Positions 9,033 through 18,811 of a stretch of DNA of 64,000 nucleotides are shown here, piece after piece (the stretch's first letter is position 1; each line of letters begins with the position of its first letter). Under the pieces are notes generated by a model, which made no database searches, was not told where the DNA came from, and saw only the letters and a list, made by a program, of their open reading frames with translations. Origin of the DNA: Rickettsiales bacterium (GTDB lineage: Bacteria; Pseudomonadota; Alphaproteobacteria; Rickettsiales; SXRF01). The stretch lies in NCBI GenBank assembly GCA_021299465.1, contig JAJTHB010000029.1:1-64000 (forward strand). The letters are read 5' to 3'. The position numbers were made by a program, and so were the translations under genes.

Positions 9033-10342
9033 TGGACAAAATACGCATCATCGGCGGGCAGCCACTGAAAGGATCGATACCGATTTCTGGCGCGAAGAAC
9101 GCTGCGCTGCCGCTCATGGCCGCCAGCCTGCTCACGGATGGTGAGCTTAAGCTTTCCAACATGCCATACCTTGCCGATATCGTCACCATGGCGAACTTAC
9201 TCGCGCAGCATGGCGCCAAGCTGTCGTTTTCGCCGGAGCCGCGCGGGCGGATGATGTCGCTCTCGGCAGCGAATATCCATAACCTGACTGCGCCATATGA
9301 GCTGGTGCGCACCATGCGTGCGTCGGTGCTGGTGCTGGGGCCGCTGCTGGCGCGGTTCGGCGCGGCGAAAGTCTCGCTGCCTGGCGGCTGCGCGATTGGC
9401 ACACGGCCGATCGACCTGCATCTGAAAGCCTTAGCACAGATGGGCGCGGAGATTGATCTACAGGGCGGCTATATCCATGCTAAGGTGGCAGGCCGCCTGA
9501 AGGGCGCCGATATTACGTTTGAAAAGGTTTCCGTCGGCGCTACCGAAAATCTCGTGATGGCTGCAAGCCTCGCTGAAGGCGTGACAACGCTGCGTAATGC
9601 CGCGCGTGAACCGGAGGTGACGGATCTCGTTCATTGCCTGCAGGCGATGGGAGCTAAGATCGAAGGTGCTGGCAGTGATGTGTTGACCATTACGGGTGTG
9701 GAACAATTGCATGGCGCGAGCCACCGTGTTATCGCTGACCGTATTGAGACAGGCACGTATATGGCAGCCAGCGCCATCACCGGTGGTGATGTTGAGCTGA
9801 TCGGCGCGCGGGCGGATTTACTCTCGGCGGTGATGGCTAAAATGCAGGAAGCCGGTGTGGAGATTATGGAAACGCCTCGGGGCCTTCGTGTTTGCGCTAC
9901 CAAACGTCTGCGTGGTATCGATATGATGACCGAGCCGTATCCGGCTTTTCCTACCGATATGCAGGCGCAGATGATGGCGCTGCTTTCGCTCGCGGATGGT
10001 GCATCAATGATGACGGAGACGATCTTCGAAAACCGCTACATGCATGTGCCGGAACTGACTCGCATGGGCGCCAATATCGTGGTGCATGGTTCCTCGGCGC
10101 TGATTCGCGGCGCGTCTGAACTGCGCGGTGCAGAAGTGATGGCTACCGACCTGCGCGCCTCGGTTTCGCTGGTGATTGCGGCGCTTGCGGCGAAAGGCGA
10201 AACGATGATTCACCGTGTTTATCACCTGGATCGCGGCTATGAGCAGCTGGAAGAAAAACTAATGGCTTGCGGCGCGCAGATCGAGCGCATCAGCGAACGC
10301 AAGAAAAGCACTATCTTTACCGAAAATTCTGAGGCAGCATGA
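9032..10342 (+). CDS. murA: UDP-N-acetylglucosamine 1-carboxyvinyltransferase
   Basis: Transfers enolpyruvate from PEP to UDP-GlcNAc, the first committed step of peptidoglycan synthesis. At 436 residues it matches the family. The catalytic cysteine (the fosfomycin target) is present in [15 protein letters not shown], and the N-terminal [13 protein letters not shown] and C-terminal YHLDRGYE blocks are conserved. The stop overlaps the hisG start. Peptidoglycan synthesis, together with murJ elsewhere in the window, argues against a wall-less endosymbiont. Confidence 0.97.
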   Translation: MDKIRIIGGQPLKGSIPISGAKNAALPLMAASLLTDGELKLSNMPYLADIVTMANLLAQHGAKLSFSPEPRGRMMSLSAANIHNLTAPYELVRTMRASVLVLGPLLARFGAAKVSLPGGCAIGTRPIDLHLKALAQMGAEIDLQGGYIHAKVAGRLKGADITFEKVSVGATENLVMAASLAEGVTTLRNAAREPEVTDLVHCLQAMGAKIEGAGSDVLTITGVEQLHGASHRVIADRIETGTYMAASAITGGDVELIGARADLLSAVMAKMQEAGVEIMETPRGLRVCATKRLRGIDMMTEPYPAFPTDMQAQMMALLSLADGASMMTETIFENRYMHVPELTRMGANIVVHGSSALIRGASELRGAEVMATDLRASVSLVIAALAAKGETMIHRVYHLDRGYEQLEEKLMACGAQIERISERKKSTIFTENSEAA

Positions 10343-10989
10343 TGCATAAACCCATCATCATCGCGCTACCCAAAGGCCGCATCCAAGAAGAGGTGGCACC
10401 GATTCTGGATAAGGTAGGTATCAAACCGGAAAAAGCATTCTTTGATGATAGCCAGCGCCAGCTGCAATTTGCGTGTGAGGATGGCTATAGCATCATTCGC
10501 GTGCGCTCGTTTGATGTGGCAACATTCGTGGCGTTTGGCGCTGCACAAATCGGCATTTGCGGTAGCGATGTGCTCATGGAATTTGACTATCCTGATCTTT
10601 ATGCGCCCCTTGATCTTGGTATTGGCAGGTGTCGCTTGAGTGTTGCAGAGCCAGAAGGTGCTGAGCCTGCAAGTCTCGCGCGCCTTAGCCATATCCGTGT
10701 TGCTACTAAATATCCGAATGTTACCCGTCGCTATTTTGCAGGTCACGGTATTCAGGCTGAATGCGTGAAGCTTTCCGGCGCGATGGAGCTTGCTCCCAGT
10801 CTTGGCCTTGCTCAGCATATTGTCGATTTAGTCAGCAGCGGTAAAACGCTGAAAGCCAATGGCCTTAAAGAAACAGCAGTGATTGCTGATATTTCCTCGC
10901 GCTTGATTGTGGGCCGCGCTGCCTTCAAAACCAGAAGTCGTGAAGTTGGCGAAATAGTGGAGCGTTTCCGCGAGGTCGCTCATGGCTAG
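10339..10989 (+). CDS. hisG: ATP phosphoribosyltransferase, short form
   Basis: First enzyme of histidine synthesis (ATP + PRPP). At 216 residues it is the short form, which lacks the C-terminal regulatory domain and in other bacteria needs a HisZ partner. No hisZ is in this window. Conserved phrases are [10 protein letters not shown] near the start, GICGSDVL and the PRPP-loop region [23 protein letters not shown]. It overlaps murA by four bases and hisD by eight. Confidence 0.95.
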   Translation: MMHKPIIIALPKGRIQEEVAPILDKVGIKPEKAFFDDSQRQLQFACEDGYSIIRVRSFDVATFVAFGAAQIGICGSDVLMEFDYPDLYAPLDLGIGRCRLSVAEPEGAEPASLARLSHIRVATKYPNVTRRYFAGHGIQAECVKLSGAMELAPSLGLAQHIVDLVSSGKTLKANGLKETAVIADISSRLIVGRAAFKTRSREVGEIVERFREVAHG

Positions 10990-12304
10990 GAAGCTTTCCA
11001 TCACAGCGGCAGATTTTGATAAAGCTTTTGCGGCGCTCATCCATTCCCGTGAGCAAGCTGTGCAATCGGTCGCGCCGACGGTCGCGCAGATCATCGCTCG
11101 CGTCCGTGCAGAGGGCGATATCGCACTGTTTGATTATACACGCCAGTTTGACCGGTTTGAGGTGAATGCTCATAACATTGCCGTAAAACCAGAAGAAATC
11201 GCCAATGCGCTCAGCCTGTGTTCGCCAGAGCTGATTCGCTCGCTGAAAGTCGCCAGCGCCCGTATTCGTGAGTATAGTAAGCAGCAACTGCCTCAGGATC
11301 TCGATTATGTTGATGGGGTGGGGGTAAGGCTCGGTCATCGCTGGAATGCAATTGATCGCGTTGGGCTCTATGTGCCAGGCGGGCTTGCTGCTTATCCCAG
11401 CTCGGTGCTGATGAACGCCATTCCGGCGAAGGTGGCAGGCGTTAAAGAGCTGGTCATGGTCGTTCCGTGCATGGAAGGAAAAATAAACCCAGCCGTAATG
11501 GCTGCAGCGCATATTGCTGGCATTGATCATATCTATAAAATTGGCGGTGCACAGGCCATTGCCGCGTTGACATATGGCACCGCAAGCATTCCCGCCGTTG
11601 ATAAAATCGTAGGTCCTGGAAATAGCTATGTTGCCGAAGCGAAGCGGCAAGTATTTGGCAAAGTTGGCATCGATATGATCGCGGGGCCTTCTGAAATTTT
11701 GGTTATTTCCGATAACCGCAGTAATCCAGCCTGGATCGCATCAGATTTACTCTCGCAAGCGGAGCATGACGAGGCATCGCAATCGATCCTGATCACGGAT
11801 AATCATGCGTTTGCCGATACGGTGATGGCAGCGGTCGATGCGCTGCTCGCCACACTGCCGCGTGAAAAAATCGCCCGCGCATCATGGCAGAATCATGGCG
11901 GGGTTATCGTGGTTGAGAATTTGGATCAAGCCTGCGAACTCGCAAACCGCATTGCACCAGAACATCTGGAACTTGCACTCTATCAACCTGAGCTGATTTT
12001 ACACCAGCTGCGCCATGCTGGTGCGATTTTCCTTGGCCGCCACACGCCGGAAGCCATCGGTGATTATATCGCAGGTCCATCGCATGTGCTACCCACCTCC
12101 GGCACCGCGCGTTTTTCGTCAGGCCTGTCGGTGTTTGATTTCATCAAGCGCACCTCCATTGCCGGTTGCTCGCCAGCATCGCTCGCGTCGCTTTCACCGT
12201 ATGTTTTGACCTTAGCGGAAAGTGAAGGGCTTGGCGCGCATGCGCTTTCAATAGCAACACGGAAAGAGCCATCCTCCTTCGCCGACGCTTCGGAGGATAG
12301 GTGA
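10982..12304 (+). CDS. hisD: Histidinol dehydrogenase
   Basis: Oxidises histidinol to histidine in two NAD-dependent steps. The 440 residues include VGLYVPGGLAAYPSSVLM, GPGNSYVAEAKRQ, the zinc-site SQAEHDEASQ and the catalytic RIAPEHLELA. The last dozen residues are encoded by a palindromic repeat (12271-12298) and extend past the usual family end, so the tail is probably an acquired extension. Its TGA overlaps the GTG start of the next gene. Confidence 0.96.
   Translation: MARKLSITAADFDKAFAALIHSREQAVQSVAPTVAQIIARVRAEGDIALFDYTRQFDRFEVNAHNIAVKPEEIANALSLCSPELIRSLKVASARIREYSKQQLPQDLDYVDGVGVRLGHRWNAIDRVGLYVPGGLAAYPSSVLMNAIPAKVAGVKELVMVVPCMEGKINPAVMAAAHIAGIDHIYKIGGAQAIAALTYGTASIPAVDKIVGPGNSYVAEAKRQVFGKVGIDMIAGPSEILVISDNRSNPAWIASDLLSQAEHDEASQSILITDNHAFADTVMAAVDALLATLPREKIARASWQNHGGVIVVENLDQACELANRIAPEHLELALYQPELILHQLRHAGAIFLGRHTPEAIGDYIAGPSHVLPTSGTARFSSGLSVFDFIKRTSIAGCSPASLASLSPYVLTLAESEGLGAHALSIATRKEPSSFADASEDR
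12271..12298. repeat. Palindrome encoding the HisD C-terminus
   Basis: Arms ATCCTCC and GGAGGAT enclose TTCGCC...GCTTCG, giving a 28-base imperfect hairpin. It is read as the last HisD residues (SSFADASED). It sits directly before the GTG of the UPF0262 gene, and its GGAGGAT arm lies close enough to that GTG to serve as its ribosome site. Confidence 0.65.
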
Positions 12305-12771
12305 GCGAGCGCATCAGTCGCATCACACTGGATGAGAGCAGCATCAAGCATCGCTCCAGCGAGGTGGAGCATGAGCGTGCGGTGGCGATTGCGGATTTAC
12401 TTGGCGATAATCAGTTTGCGCCGGTGGGCATGCAAAATGGTCCCTATGATGTAGGCCTGAGCATCACCGATGGCCGCTTGATGTTTGACATTACGGCGGC
12501 GGACGGCAAAAAAGCACGCGTAGCCCTCTCGGTTGCGCCGCTTCGCTCCATCATACGAGACTACTTCCTAATTTGTGAAAGCTACTACGAAGCCCTGAAG
12601 AACGCGACGCCCGCCAAGCTAGAAGCGGTCGATATGGGTAGGCGTGGCGTGCATAACGAAGGCTCAGACAAGCTGAGCGAACTGCTTGAAGGCAAGATTG
12701 TCGTTGATCACCGTACCTCAAGACGGCTTTTTACCTTGATCTGCGTCTTATCGGTAGGAGCCAGATTCTAA
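12301..12771 (+). CDS. UPF0262 family protein
   Basis: A 156-residue protein of a family I know only from alphaproteobacteria, of unknown function. The conserved C-terminal segment GRRGVHNEGSDKL is present, as are ITLDE near the start and the LRSIIRDYF block. The frame begins at a GTG that overlaps the hisD stop, with a GGAG ribosome-like stretch just upstream. Its position between hisD and infA is the usual alphaproteobacterial neighbourhood. Confidence 0.88.
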   Translation: MSERISRITLDESSIKHRSSEVEHERAVAIADLLGDNQFAPVGMQNGPYDVGLSITDGRLMFDITAADGKKARVALSVAPLRSIIRDYFLICESYYEALKNATPAKLEAVDMGRRGVHNEGSDKLSELLEGKIVVDHRTSRRLFTLICVLSVGARF

Positions 12772-12787
12772 AGAAATGAGGAAATGC

Positions 12788-12815
12788 TTGGCCTTTATTC
12801 ATTTTGTGCTAAAAC
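12788..12815 (+). promoter_or_regulatory. infA: Possible infA promoter
   Basis: TTGGCC, a 16-base spacer and TAAAAC lie 37-64 bases before the infA start, in the only gap (80 bases) of this gene run. The -10 is weak, so this is a candidate only. Confidence 0.35.
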
Positions 12816-12851
12816 CCGTCTCCTGATAACAACCAAACATCAAAGAACCCA

Positions 12852-13070
12852 ATGGCTAAAGAAGAACTTCTTGAATTTCCCGGTATCGTAACCGAGCTGC
12901 TGCCCAACGCTACGTTTCGTGTGAAACTGGAAAATGACCATATGGTCATCGCCCATACCTCGGGCAAGATGCGCAAGAATCGCATCCGTGTGCTCGCCGG
13001 TGATAAGGTGATTGTCGAGATGACGCCTTACGACCTGACCAAGGGGCGCATTAAGTTTCGTGAGAAGTAA
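12852..13070 (+). CDS. infA: Translation initiation factor IF-1
   Basis: The 72-residue OB-fold protein binds the ribosomal A site during initiation. The family opening [19 protein letters not shown] and the run [16 protein letters not shown] are intact. It is separated by 80 bases from the UPF0262 gene and overlaps maf by 11 bases, so infA-maf form a pair. Confidence 0.98.
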   Translation: MAKEELLEFPGIVTELLPNATFRVKLENDHMVIAHTSGKMRKNRIRVLAGDKVIVEMTPYDLTKGRIKFREK

Positions 13071-13635
13071 TCTCGTTCTGGCCTCTGCGTCGCCGCGGCG
13101 GCTGGCGCTACTCAGGCAAATTGGTATTGTGCCCGATCAGGTGATTCCTGCCGAGATCGATGAAACACCAAAAAAACTCGAAGTCCCTCTTGATTACGTT
13201 CGCCGCATGGCGCGTGAGAAAGCGCAGCGTGTCGCGGCGATGCATCCCGAATCCCTGATCCTCGCGGCAGATACGGTGGTTGCGTGTGGCCGGCGTATTT
13301 TAGCTAAAGCAGATAATGATAGGCAGGCACGTGAATGCCTGGAACGACTCTCAGGTCGCAGGCATCGTGTCATGACAGCGGTAGCTATCATCAGCGGTGG
13401 AAAGATCAAAGAAAAAACAGTCATGACGCAGGTTCGTTTTCGCCGTCTAAGCAAAGCAGATATCGAGCACTATATCGCAAGCGGCGAATGGGCGGGAAAG
13501 GCGGGTGGCTATGCCATTCAGGGGCAGGCAGAAGCTTTTATCCCATGGATCTCTGGCAGCTATTCAAATGTCGTAGGCTTGCCGCTTTCTGAAACGGCTG
13601 CTATGCTTCGTGCATACGGTTATTCATGTTTATAA
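13060..13635 (+). CDS. maf: Maf-family nucleotide pyrophosphatase
   Basis: A 191-residue Maf/HAM1-like enzyme that hydrolyses non-canonical or excess nucleoside triphosphates (dTTP/UTP class by family). The motif [12 protein letters not shown] at the start and ILAADTVV with the catalytic aspartate are present, as is the C-terminal [13 protein letters not shown]. It starts at a GTG inside the end of infA. Sequence alone does not show which nucleotide it prefers. Confidence 0.93.
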   Translation: MRSNLVLASASPRRLALLRQIGIVPDQVIPAEIDETPKKLEVPLDYVRRMAREKAQRVAAMHPESLILAADTVVACGRRILAKADNDRQARECLERLSGRRHRVMTAVAIISGGKIKEKTVMTQVRFRRLSKADIEHYIASGEWAGKAGGYAIQGQAEAFIPWISGSYSNVVGLPLSETAAMLRAYGYSCL

Positions 13636-13673
13636 CGATCGATCAGCAGCAGTTACTCGCGGGAGCAGCGTGA

Positions 13674-15200
13674 ATGGTATCCCACATCTCTACTCTTACC
13701 TTTGAAGGCCTGCGTCCGATTCCTATCGATGTGCAGGTGCAGATGGTAACGGGACTGCCGTCGGTGACGATTGTTGGGCTGGCTGATAAGGCGGTCGCGG
13801 AATCTAAGGAGCGCGTGCGCTCGGCGATTCATGCGCTGGGCTTATCCGTGCCAGCCAAGCGGGTGATTGTGAATTTATCACCGGCAGATATTGTCAAAGA
13901 AGGTAGCCATTTTGATCTGCCGATCGCGCTGGCCATTCTAGTGTCGATGGGCGTGTTGCCTCAGGAAGAGCTCGATGGACTGGTCGCTCTGGGAGAGCTT
14001 TCGCTGGATGGGTCGATCCTGCCGGTTACCGGTGTTCTGCCCGCCGCGATGCATGCCGCCACCGAAAATAAAGGTCTGATTTGCCCCATGGCATGCGGTG
14101 CTGAAGCTGCATGGTCGGGTTTGGAGCCGATCCTTGCTCCCGCATCGCTACTTTCACTCATCAACCATTTCAAAGGCACGCAGCTACTTAGCCCGCCCGT
14201 CCCTGCGCCGGATGAAACAATGGTGCGTAGCACCAACATGTCTGAGATACGGGGGCAGCAGCTCGCCCGCCGTGCGCTCGAAGTCGCTGCGGCTGGTGGT
14301 CATAACCTGCTGATGATCGGCCCGCCAGGCGCAGGCAAATCGATGCTTGCTTCCTGCCTGCCTTCGATCTTGCCATCGATGGATGCCAGCGAGGTATTGG
14401 AGGCGAGTATGATCGCCTCGATCGCGGGCAAAATCGAAGGCGGAAAACTCTCACGGCAAAGACCGTTTCGCGATCCGCATCATTCAGCCTCGCAAGCGGC
14501 GATGACCGGTGGCGGCAAGCGCGCGCTACCTGGAGAAATTTCGCTCGCCCATCTGGGTGTGCTCTTTCTGGATGAGCTGCCGGAATTTCCCCGCGCGGTG
14601 CTTGAATCGCTTCGGCAGCCGCTCGAAAGTGGTTCTATCTCGGTGGCGCGCGCCGCCGCACATGTCACCTATCCGGCGCGATTTCAGCTCATTGCTGCCA
14701 TGAACCCGTGCCGTTGTGGCTATCTGAGTGATGCGGAGCGTGCCTGTGGTAAAGCGCCGCGTTGCGCCGATGATTATCAGGCGAAAATCTCCGGCCCGCT
14801 GCTTGATCGCTTTGATATGACGATTGAAGTCGCTGAAGTGCCTACCCTTGAGATGCTGGGTAGCGAAGCTGGCGAGTCGTCGGAGAAAGTCGCCTCCAGA
14901 GTCCATGCGGCGCGGCTCAAACAAAAAGAACGTTACCAATCATACAAGCTGGCGATTCGTACCAACGCTGAAATTTCTGGCGATACATTACATCAAAGCG
15001 TGGTGCCTGATAGCGCGGGCAAGGCGCTGCTTGAGCAGGCAACTGGCCAGCTGAAGCTTTCAATGCGTGGCTATACGCGGGTTTTGCGTGTGGCACGCAC
15101 CATTGCCGATCTGGAAGCCAGTGAAACCGTAGCTAAACATCATATCGCTGAAGCGCTTTCTTATCGCCATTTGCAGCTGGCGCGCCTTGAAGCTGCCTGA
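13674..15200 (+). CDS. comM: YifB/ComM-type Mg-chelatase-like AAA+ ATPase
   Basis: A 508-residue protein with an N-terminal Lon-protease-like domain (about residues 1-165) and a central AAA+ Mg-chelatase domain. Walker A is GPPGAGKSMLAS and Walker B is VLFLDELPEF. The C-terminal domain contains NPCRCGYLSD and the sensor-2 helix region. ComM-type helicases drive branch migration during natural transformation. In this organism the role could be recombination more generally. No other competence genes are in the window. Confidence 0.93.
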   Translation: MVSHISTLTFEGLRPIPIDVQVQMVTGLPSVTIVGLADKAVAESKERVRSAIHALGLSVPAKRVIVNLSPADIVKEGSHFDLPIALAILVSMGVLPQEELDGLVALGELSLDGSILPVTGVLPAAMHAATENKGLICPMACGAEAAWSGLEPILAPASLLSLINHFKGTQLLSPPVPAPDETMVRSTNMSEIRGQQLARRALEVAAAGGHNLLMIGPPGAGKSMLASCLPSILPSMDASEVLEASMIASIAGKIEGGKLSRQRPFRDPHHSASQAAMTGGGKRALPGEISLAHLGVLFLDELPEFPRAVLESLRQPLESGSISVARAAAHVTYPARFQLIAAMNPCRCGYLSDAERACGKAPRCADDYQAKISGPLLDRFDMTIEVAEVPTLEMLGSEAGESSEKVASRVHAARLKQKERYQSYKLAIRTNAEISGDTLHQSVVPDSAGKALLEQATGQLKLSMRGYTRVLRVARTIADLEASETVAKHHIAEALSYRHLQLARLEAA

Positions 15201-15253
15201 TTTTTCATGAAATTGTAACATTTGAAATGTCGTACATCTGATAAATTAATATC

Positions 15254-15469
15254 ATGTGGCAAAACAAAATTAACTCTACAAAAGTTCACCTGCGCGTATG
15301 TCCGGATTGGGCGTGGCAGGCACTGGCAGAAAAGCAGCCCGCTGAGAAAATCAAGGCAGAGCTATCTAACTGGTTGGAATCATCGTCTGGTAGAAAGCCA
15401 TCCGAGGCCGCGCTGCAATTTATGTACGAATTATACGTCGAAGAATATGCCGGCCAGAACCAACACTAA
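15254..15469 (+). CDS. Small orphan protein (71 aa)
   Basis: I do not recognise this 71-residue protein. It is soluble, with an amphipathic helix-rich second half (EKIKAELSNWLE, then AALQFMYELYVEE). It overlaps the next gene by 23 bases, which suggests a translationally coupled pair. No clear ribosome site is visible before its ATG. The preceding 50 bases are AT-rich and could hold a promoter. Confidence 0.55.
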   Translation: MWQNKINSTKVHLRVCPDWAWQALAEKQPAEKIKAELSNWLESSSGRKPSEAALQFMYELYVEEYAGQNQH

Positions 15470-15878
15470 AAAACCAACCAAAACTGAAATTAAAGAAGCA
15501 ATCTGGCAACAGGCCGAAGCCATGATGGAAGAAGGCGTGCCGGGAAAGATTCCGCTTCTTGAGCTCGACGGCGTTAAGGGTGATGCAAAAATGCAGGCCT
15601 ACATCAAGAGCAGCACCAAAAAAATTATAGCAGAACTGCTCAAGCAGTGTGATACAAGAAAAATCAAAGAAGACCCTTGTTACTCACCGATGCTGGATCT
15701 TAACCAGCTGGTGGTGGATATTTTTGAAAAGCTAAAAAAAGAACTCCCTGATAAACCCATCAAGCCGATTTTGGGTGGTATGTGCCGAATTTCAATTGAC
15801 GCGACCCTGGAAATTATGGGCACGCGTCCCAGGATTCCTTTCCCGCAGCGTGTGGCTGAAGGGCTTGGTATCGGCTAG
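15447..15878 (+). CDS. Small orphan protein (143 aa)
   Basis: A 143-residue protein that I do not recognise. The basic N-terminus (PARTNTKKPTKTEIKE) is followed by an alpha-helical middle and a C-terminal phrase RPRIPFPQRVAEGLGIG. I chose the ATG at 15447, because the longer frame upstream reads through the preceding gene in another phase. Its stop overlaps the convergent thiL stop as CTAG. The pairing with the 71-residue gene resembles a two-gene cassette, but no toxin-antitoxin family is recognisable. Confidence 0.6.
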   Translation: MPARTNTKKPTKTEIKEAIWQQAEAMMEEGVPGKIPLLELDGVKGDAKMQAYIKSSTKKIIAELLKQCDTRKIKEDPCYSPMLDLNQLVVDIFEKLKKELPDKPIKPILGGMCRISIDATLEIMGTRPRIPFPQRVAEGLGIG

Positions 15879-16813
15879 AAGTGCTCAAAGCCTTTTTTTT
15901 CTAAAACCATTTCGCTTCCATCATGATCCAATACGACAACATTGCTTGAATCCGTGATCACGCCAATACGTGTCACAGGGCAGGGTAGATCGAGTCTGCT
16001 TAAGTCGAGGCTAGTCGTAAATAGCAGTTCGTAATCATCACCGCCGGTGAGTGCCGCTATTAAATATTCGGGCTGCTTTTTGGCGGCATCGGATAGCGGC
16101 AGTTGATCAGCATAAACTATCGCGCCGATACCGGATGCTTTGCAAATATGCCCCAGATCCTGCACCAGCCCATCCGAAATATCCATGCAGCTGGTGGCAA
16201 TAGTGCGCAGCTTCATGCCCAGCGCCAAGCGTGGCTGGGGTAGTAGATAGCGCGTCACTAAATATTCTTCCTCTTTATGTGCAGATAGGAGCTTTAATCC
16301 CAGCGCGCTGTCACCAAGTGTGCCCGAAACATAAATCGTATCGCCTGGCTTTGCACCATTTCGCCTCAGCGATTTGCCTTGTGGTACAAGACCCACTGCG
16401 GTCATAGAGAGGGTGAGGTCGCTGCGTGATGACGTTGTATCGCCACCAGCAAGATGAACAGCAAAAGTTTCTTGATCCTGCTCAAGGCCTGAGGTGAAAG
16501 AGGACATCCAGTCCTCCAGCGATAATTCTGATTTCTGATTTACAGGTAAAGAAATCGATAAAAAATAACAATATGGCTCTGCACCCATCGCAGCTAGATC
16601 AGAAAGATTGGTGCGCAGTAATTTGCGGGCAATAAGAGCGGGTTCTTCGCTGCCAATAAAATGAATGCCTTCACTGATAGCATCTTTGGTGACGACAAAC
16701 TGCATGCCTGCTGGCGCATCCATCAGTGCAGCGTCATCACTCAGGGCAAGGCTTCCAGGGAAACCGCGTGCGAGTGGTTTGAAATAGCGATCAATCAGAT
16801 CGAATTCATGCAT
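15875..16813 (-). CDS. thiL: Thiamine-monophosphate kinase
   Basis: Phosphorylates thiamine monophosphate to the pyrophosphate cofactor. At 312 residues it has the family length. Conserved motifs are SDDAALMD near residue 25, the KLLRTNLSDLAAMGAEP helix and the HLAGGDTTSS phosphate loop. The C-terminal SGLNxxGDDY equivalent reads TGGDDYELLFT. It overlaps nusB by eight bases, placing it last in the ribB-ribH-nusB-thiL run, an order common in proteobacteria. Confidence 0.95.
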   Translation of the reverse strand: MHEFDLIDRYFKPLARGFPGSLALSDDAALMDAPAGMQFVVTKDAISEGIHFIGSEEPALIARKLLRTNLSDLAAMGAEPYCYFLSISLPVNQKSELSLEDWMSSFTSGLEQDQETFAVHLAGGDTTSSRSDLTLSMTAVGLVPQGKSLRRNGAKPGDTIYVSGTLGDSALGLKLLSAHKEEEYLVTRYLLPQPRLALGMKLRTIATSCMDISDGLVQDLGHICKASGIGAIVYADQLPLSDAAKKQPEYLIAALTGGDDYELLFTTSLDLSRLDLPCPVTRIGVITDSSNVVVLDHDGSEMVLEKKGFEHF

Positions 16814-17279
16814 GGTATCGTTGAGATAATGCGCTTAGCGCGCCATATATAAAATTCACTTCCGGTTCATCAAAGAAACGGCCAGTGAGGCGGGTATATT
16901 CATCAATGATGACGCCAGGTTTGCTATCCTTGTGAAAGAAGAGCTCAAAAGTTGCGCACTCCAGAATCGCAATGAGCACCGGACTCATACGCTCGCGCTT
17001 CCAATCCTTGCTGAATGTCGACTCGACTCTTTCGCTAATCTTCTCTCGCCATTCTTCCACACCGGAAAGTATCGCTTCCAGCAGCGGATAGTTCGGCTCA
17101 ATGCTACTTCCGATCACTTGCTTTTGCTCGGCTTTGTTGCCTGCGAGCTGTTTTTTCACGGCTGCCACACATGCCTCGCTACTGCGTGGATTGCGCTCCA
17201 CGGCCATCTGATACAAACACTGCACCGCCACCAGGCGAGAGGCAGACTTTTTTTGCAAAGAGAGATTCACCGCAGCCAT
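16806..17279 (-). CDS. nusB: Transcription antitermination protein NusB
   Basis: A 157-residue all-helical factor that binds boxA RNA with S10 and supports rRNA antitermination. The N-terminal SRLVAVQCLYQMAVE helix and the C-terminal VIIDEYTRLTGRFFDEPEVNFIYGAL are diagnostic. It starts one base after the ribH stop and overlaps thiL, so all three share a transcript. Confidence 0.94.
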   Translation of the reverse strand: MAAVNLSLQKKSASRLVAVQCLYQMAVERNPRSSEACVAAVKKQLAGNKAEQKQVIGSSIEPNYPLLEAILSGVEEWREKISERVESTFSKDWKRERMSPVLIAILECATFELFFHKDSKPGVIIDEYTRLTGRFFDEPEVNFIYGALSALSQRYHA

Positions 17280-17705
17280 TTATGCACCAAACTTTTTCTT
17301 AAGTGTGAGCATGGTAAGGCAGGTATGCGCAGCGCTACCACCTTTATTGCCTTCACGAATATCTGCACGTATTTCTGCCTGCTCCTCATTTTCCACCGTG
17401 AGGATGCCGTAACCTATGGCGAGTTTTTTCTCTATCGCAAGCTCCATCAGTCCGCGCGCGCTCTCGCCGCAGACATAATCGTAATGCGTTGTCTCGCCGC
17501 GAATCACGCAGCCCAGCGCCACATAACCATCATATTTGCCGCTCTTTTCTGCCATTGCGATGGCCGCTGGCACTTCAAATGCACCAGGCACTTCGATTTC
17601 ATCATAGCTGGCGCCTGCTTTCTTAAGCACGGCAACAGCGCCTTTGGAAAGTTCTTCAGAAATTTCCGGATAAAAGCGTGAATTGATAATGAGAATATGT
17701 GTCAT
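17280..17705 (-). CDS. ribH: 6,7-dimethyl-8-ribityllumazine synthase
   Basis: Condenses the 3,4-dihydroxy-2-butanone 4-phosphate made by RibB with the pyrimidine from the RibD branch, the penultimate riboflavin step. At 141 residues it matches the family. The catalytic histidine lies in [10 protein letters not shown] and the PGAFEVPAA motif is intact. It overlaps ribB by four bases. Confidence 0.97.
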   Translation of the reverse strand: MTHILIINSRFYPEISEELSKGAVAVLKKAGASYDEIEVPGAFEVPAAIAMAEKSGKYDGYVALGCVIRGETTHYDYVCGESARGLMELAIEKKLAIGYGILTVENEEQAEIRADIREGNKGGSAAHTCLTMLTLKKKFGA

Positions 17706-18805
17706 GTCAGGCTCCTGGTTCCAACCACTTTCAGGCCATAACCCTCAAGACCCGCAATGGAGCGGTTGGTGGAGGTGATCAGTACCATGTGCCTCACCCC
17801 AAGGTCGAGCAGGATTTGTGCGCCAATGCCATAATCACGCAAATCGCTGATGATAGGTTTCTCACCACTCTCACGACTTTTGATACGTGTGCGCACGCTG
17901 TCTGACAGGCTGGTGGGGCTTGGCTCGCGGATCAGCAGAAGCACGCCTCCTTCTTTGCTGATGATTTCCAATGAGCGCTGCTTGCTGCCGCCAGCTTCGG
18001 CGTCGCCCAGCACATCGCGTAGCACATCCAGCTTGTGAACGCGCACCAGTACCTCTTTATCCGGCGAAATCTCGCCCTTCACCAGCGCGACATGCTCGGC
18101 ATAGTTCAGCGTGTTGGTATAGATGAACATCTTAAATTCACCGCCGTAGCGGCTGTTAAAAATGGTCTCAATCTCGCGCCTTACCAGTTTTTCCTGGCGA
18201 CGGCGATAGGCAATCAAATCCGCGATGGTCGCAATGTTAAGCCCATGCTGCTGGGCAAACTCTACCAGCTGCGGCAGGCGTGCCATTGTGCCGTCATCAT
18301 TCATGATTTCACAGATAACGCCGGATGGATTGAGGCCACTAAGTCTTGCAATATCAACCGCTGCTTCCGTGTGGCCAGCACGCACCAGCACACCGCCATC
18401 GCGCGCAACCAGTGGAAACACATGCCCGGGCGATCCGATGTCACCAGCGCCTTTGCTTGGATCAATTGCAACCGAAATGGTTTGCGCGCGGTCATGCGCG
18501 GAAATGCCGGTGGTGACGCCTTCGCGTGCTTCGATCGAGACTGTGAAGGCGGTCTGGTGGCGTGTAGCGTTTTGACGCGACATGAGATCCAGCCCGAGCT
18601 TCTGCACGCGTTCGCGTTCCAGCGCTAAACAAATAAGGCCGCGGCCATGTTTAGCCATAAAGTTCACCGCTTCTGGTGTAGCAAACTGCGCAGGAATCAC
18701 GAGATCGCCTTCATTCTCGCGATCCTCGTCATCGACCAGAATAAACATTCGGCCCGCGCGGGCGTCTTCAAGGATCGTTTCGATGGGAGAGAGTTGAGTG
18801 GTCAT
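17702..18805 (-). CDS. ribB: 3,4-dihydroxy-2-butanone 4-phosphate synthase with degenerate GTP-cyclohydrolase II domain
   Basis: The N-terminal ~200 residues are an intact DHBP synthase: [10 protein letters not shown], the [12 protein letters not shown] block and [11 protein letters not shown]. The C-terminal half has the GTP-cyclohydrolase II fold length but lacks the cysteine zinc site of active enzymes, so only the DHBP activity is expected. This arrangement is known in other alphaproteobacteria, which encode a separate RibA. None is in this window. The start is taken at 18805. An alternative ATG at 18817 lies inside the palindromic repeat. Confidence 0.9.
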   Translation of the reverse strand: MTTQLSPIETILEDARAGRMFILVDDEDRENEGDLVIPAQFATPEAVNFMAKHGRGLICLALERERVQKLGLDLMSRQNATRHQTAFTVSIEAREGVTTGISAHDRAQTISVAIDPSKGAGDIGSPGHVFPLVARDGGVLVRAGHTEAAVDIARLSGLNPSGVICEIMNDDGTMARLPQLVEFAQQHGLNIATIADLIAYRRRQEKLVRREIETIFNSRYGGEFKMFIYTNTLNYAEHVALVKGEISPDKEVLVRVHKLDVLRDVLGDAEAGGSKQRSLEIISKEGGVLLLIREPSPTSLSDSVRTRIKSRESGEKPIISDLRDYGIGAQILLDLGVRHMVLITSTNRSIAGLEGYGLKVVGTRSLT

Positions 18806-18811
18806 AATTTG

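Noticed and set aside
10925-11650. 241-codon minus-strand frame opposite hisD
   Set aside because: Antisense shadow of hisD; sequence is Cys/His/Asn-rich, typical of a reverse frame.
16932-17681. 249-codon plus-strand frame opposite nusB and ribH
   Set aside because: It runs across two real genes in antisense and shows no domain or ribosome site.
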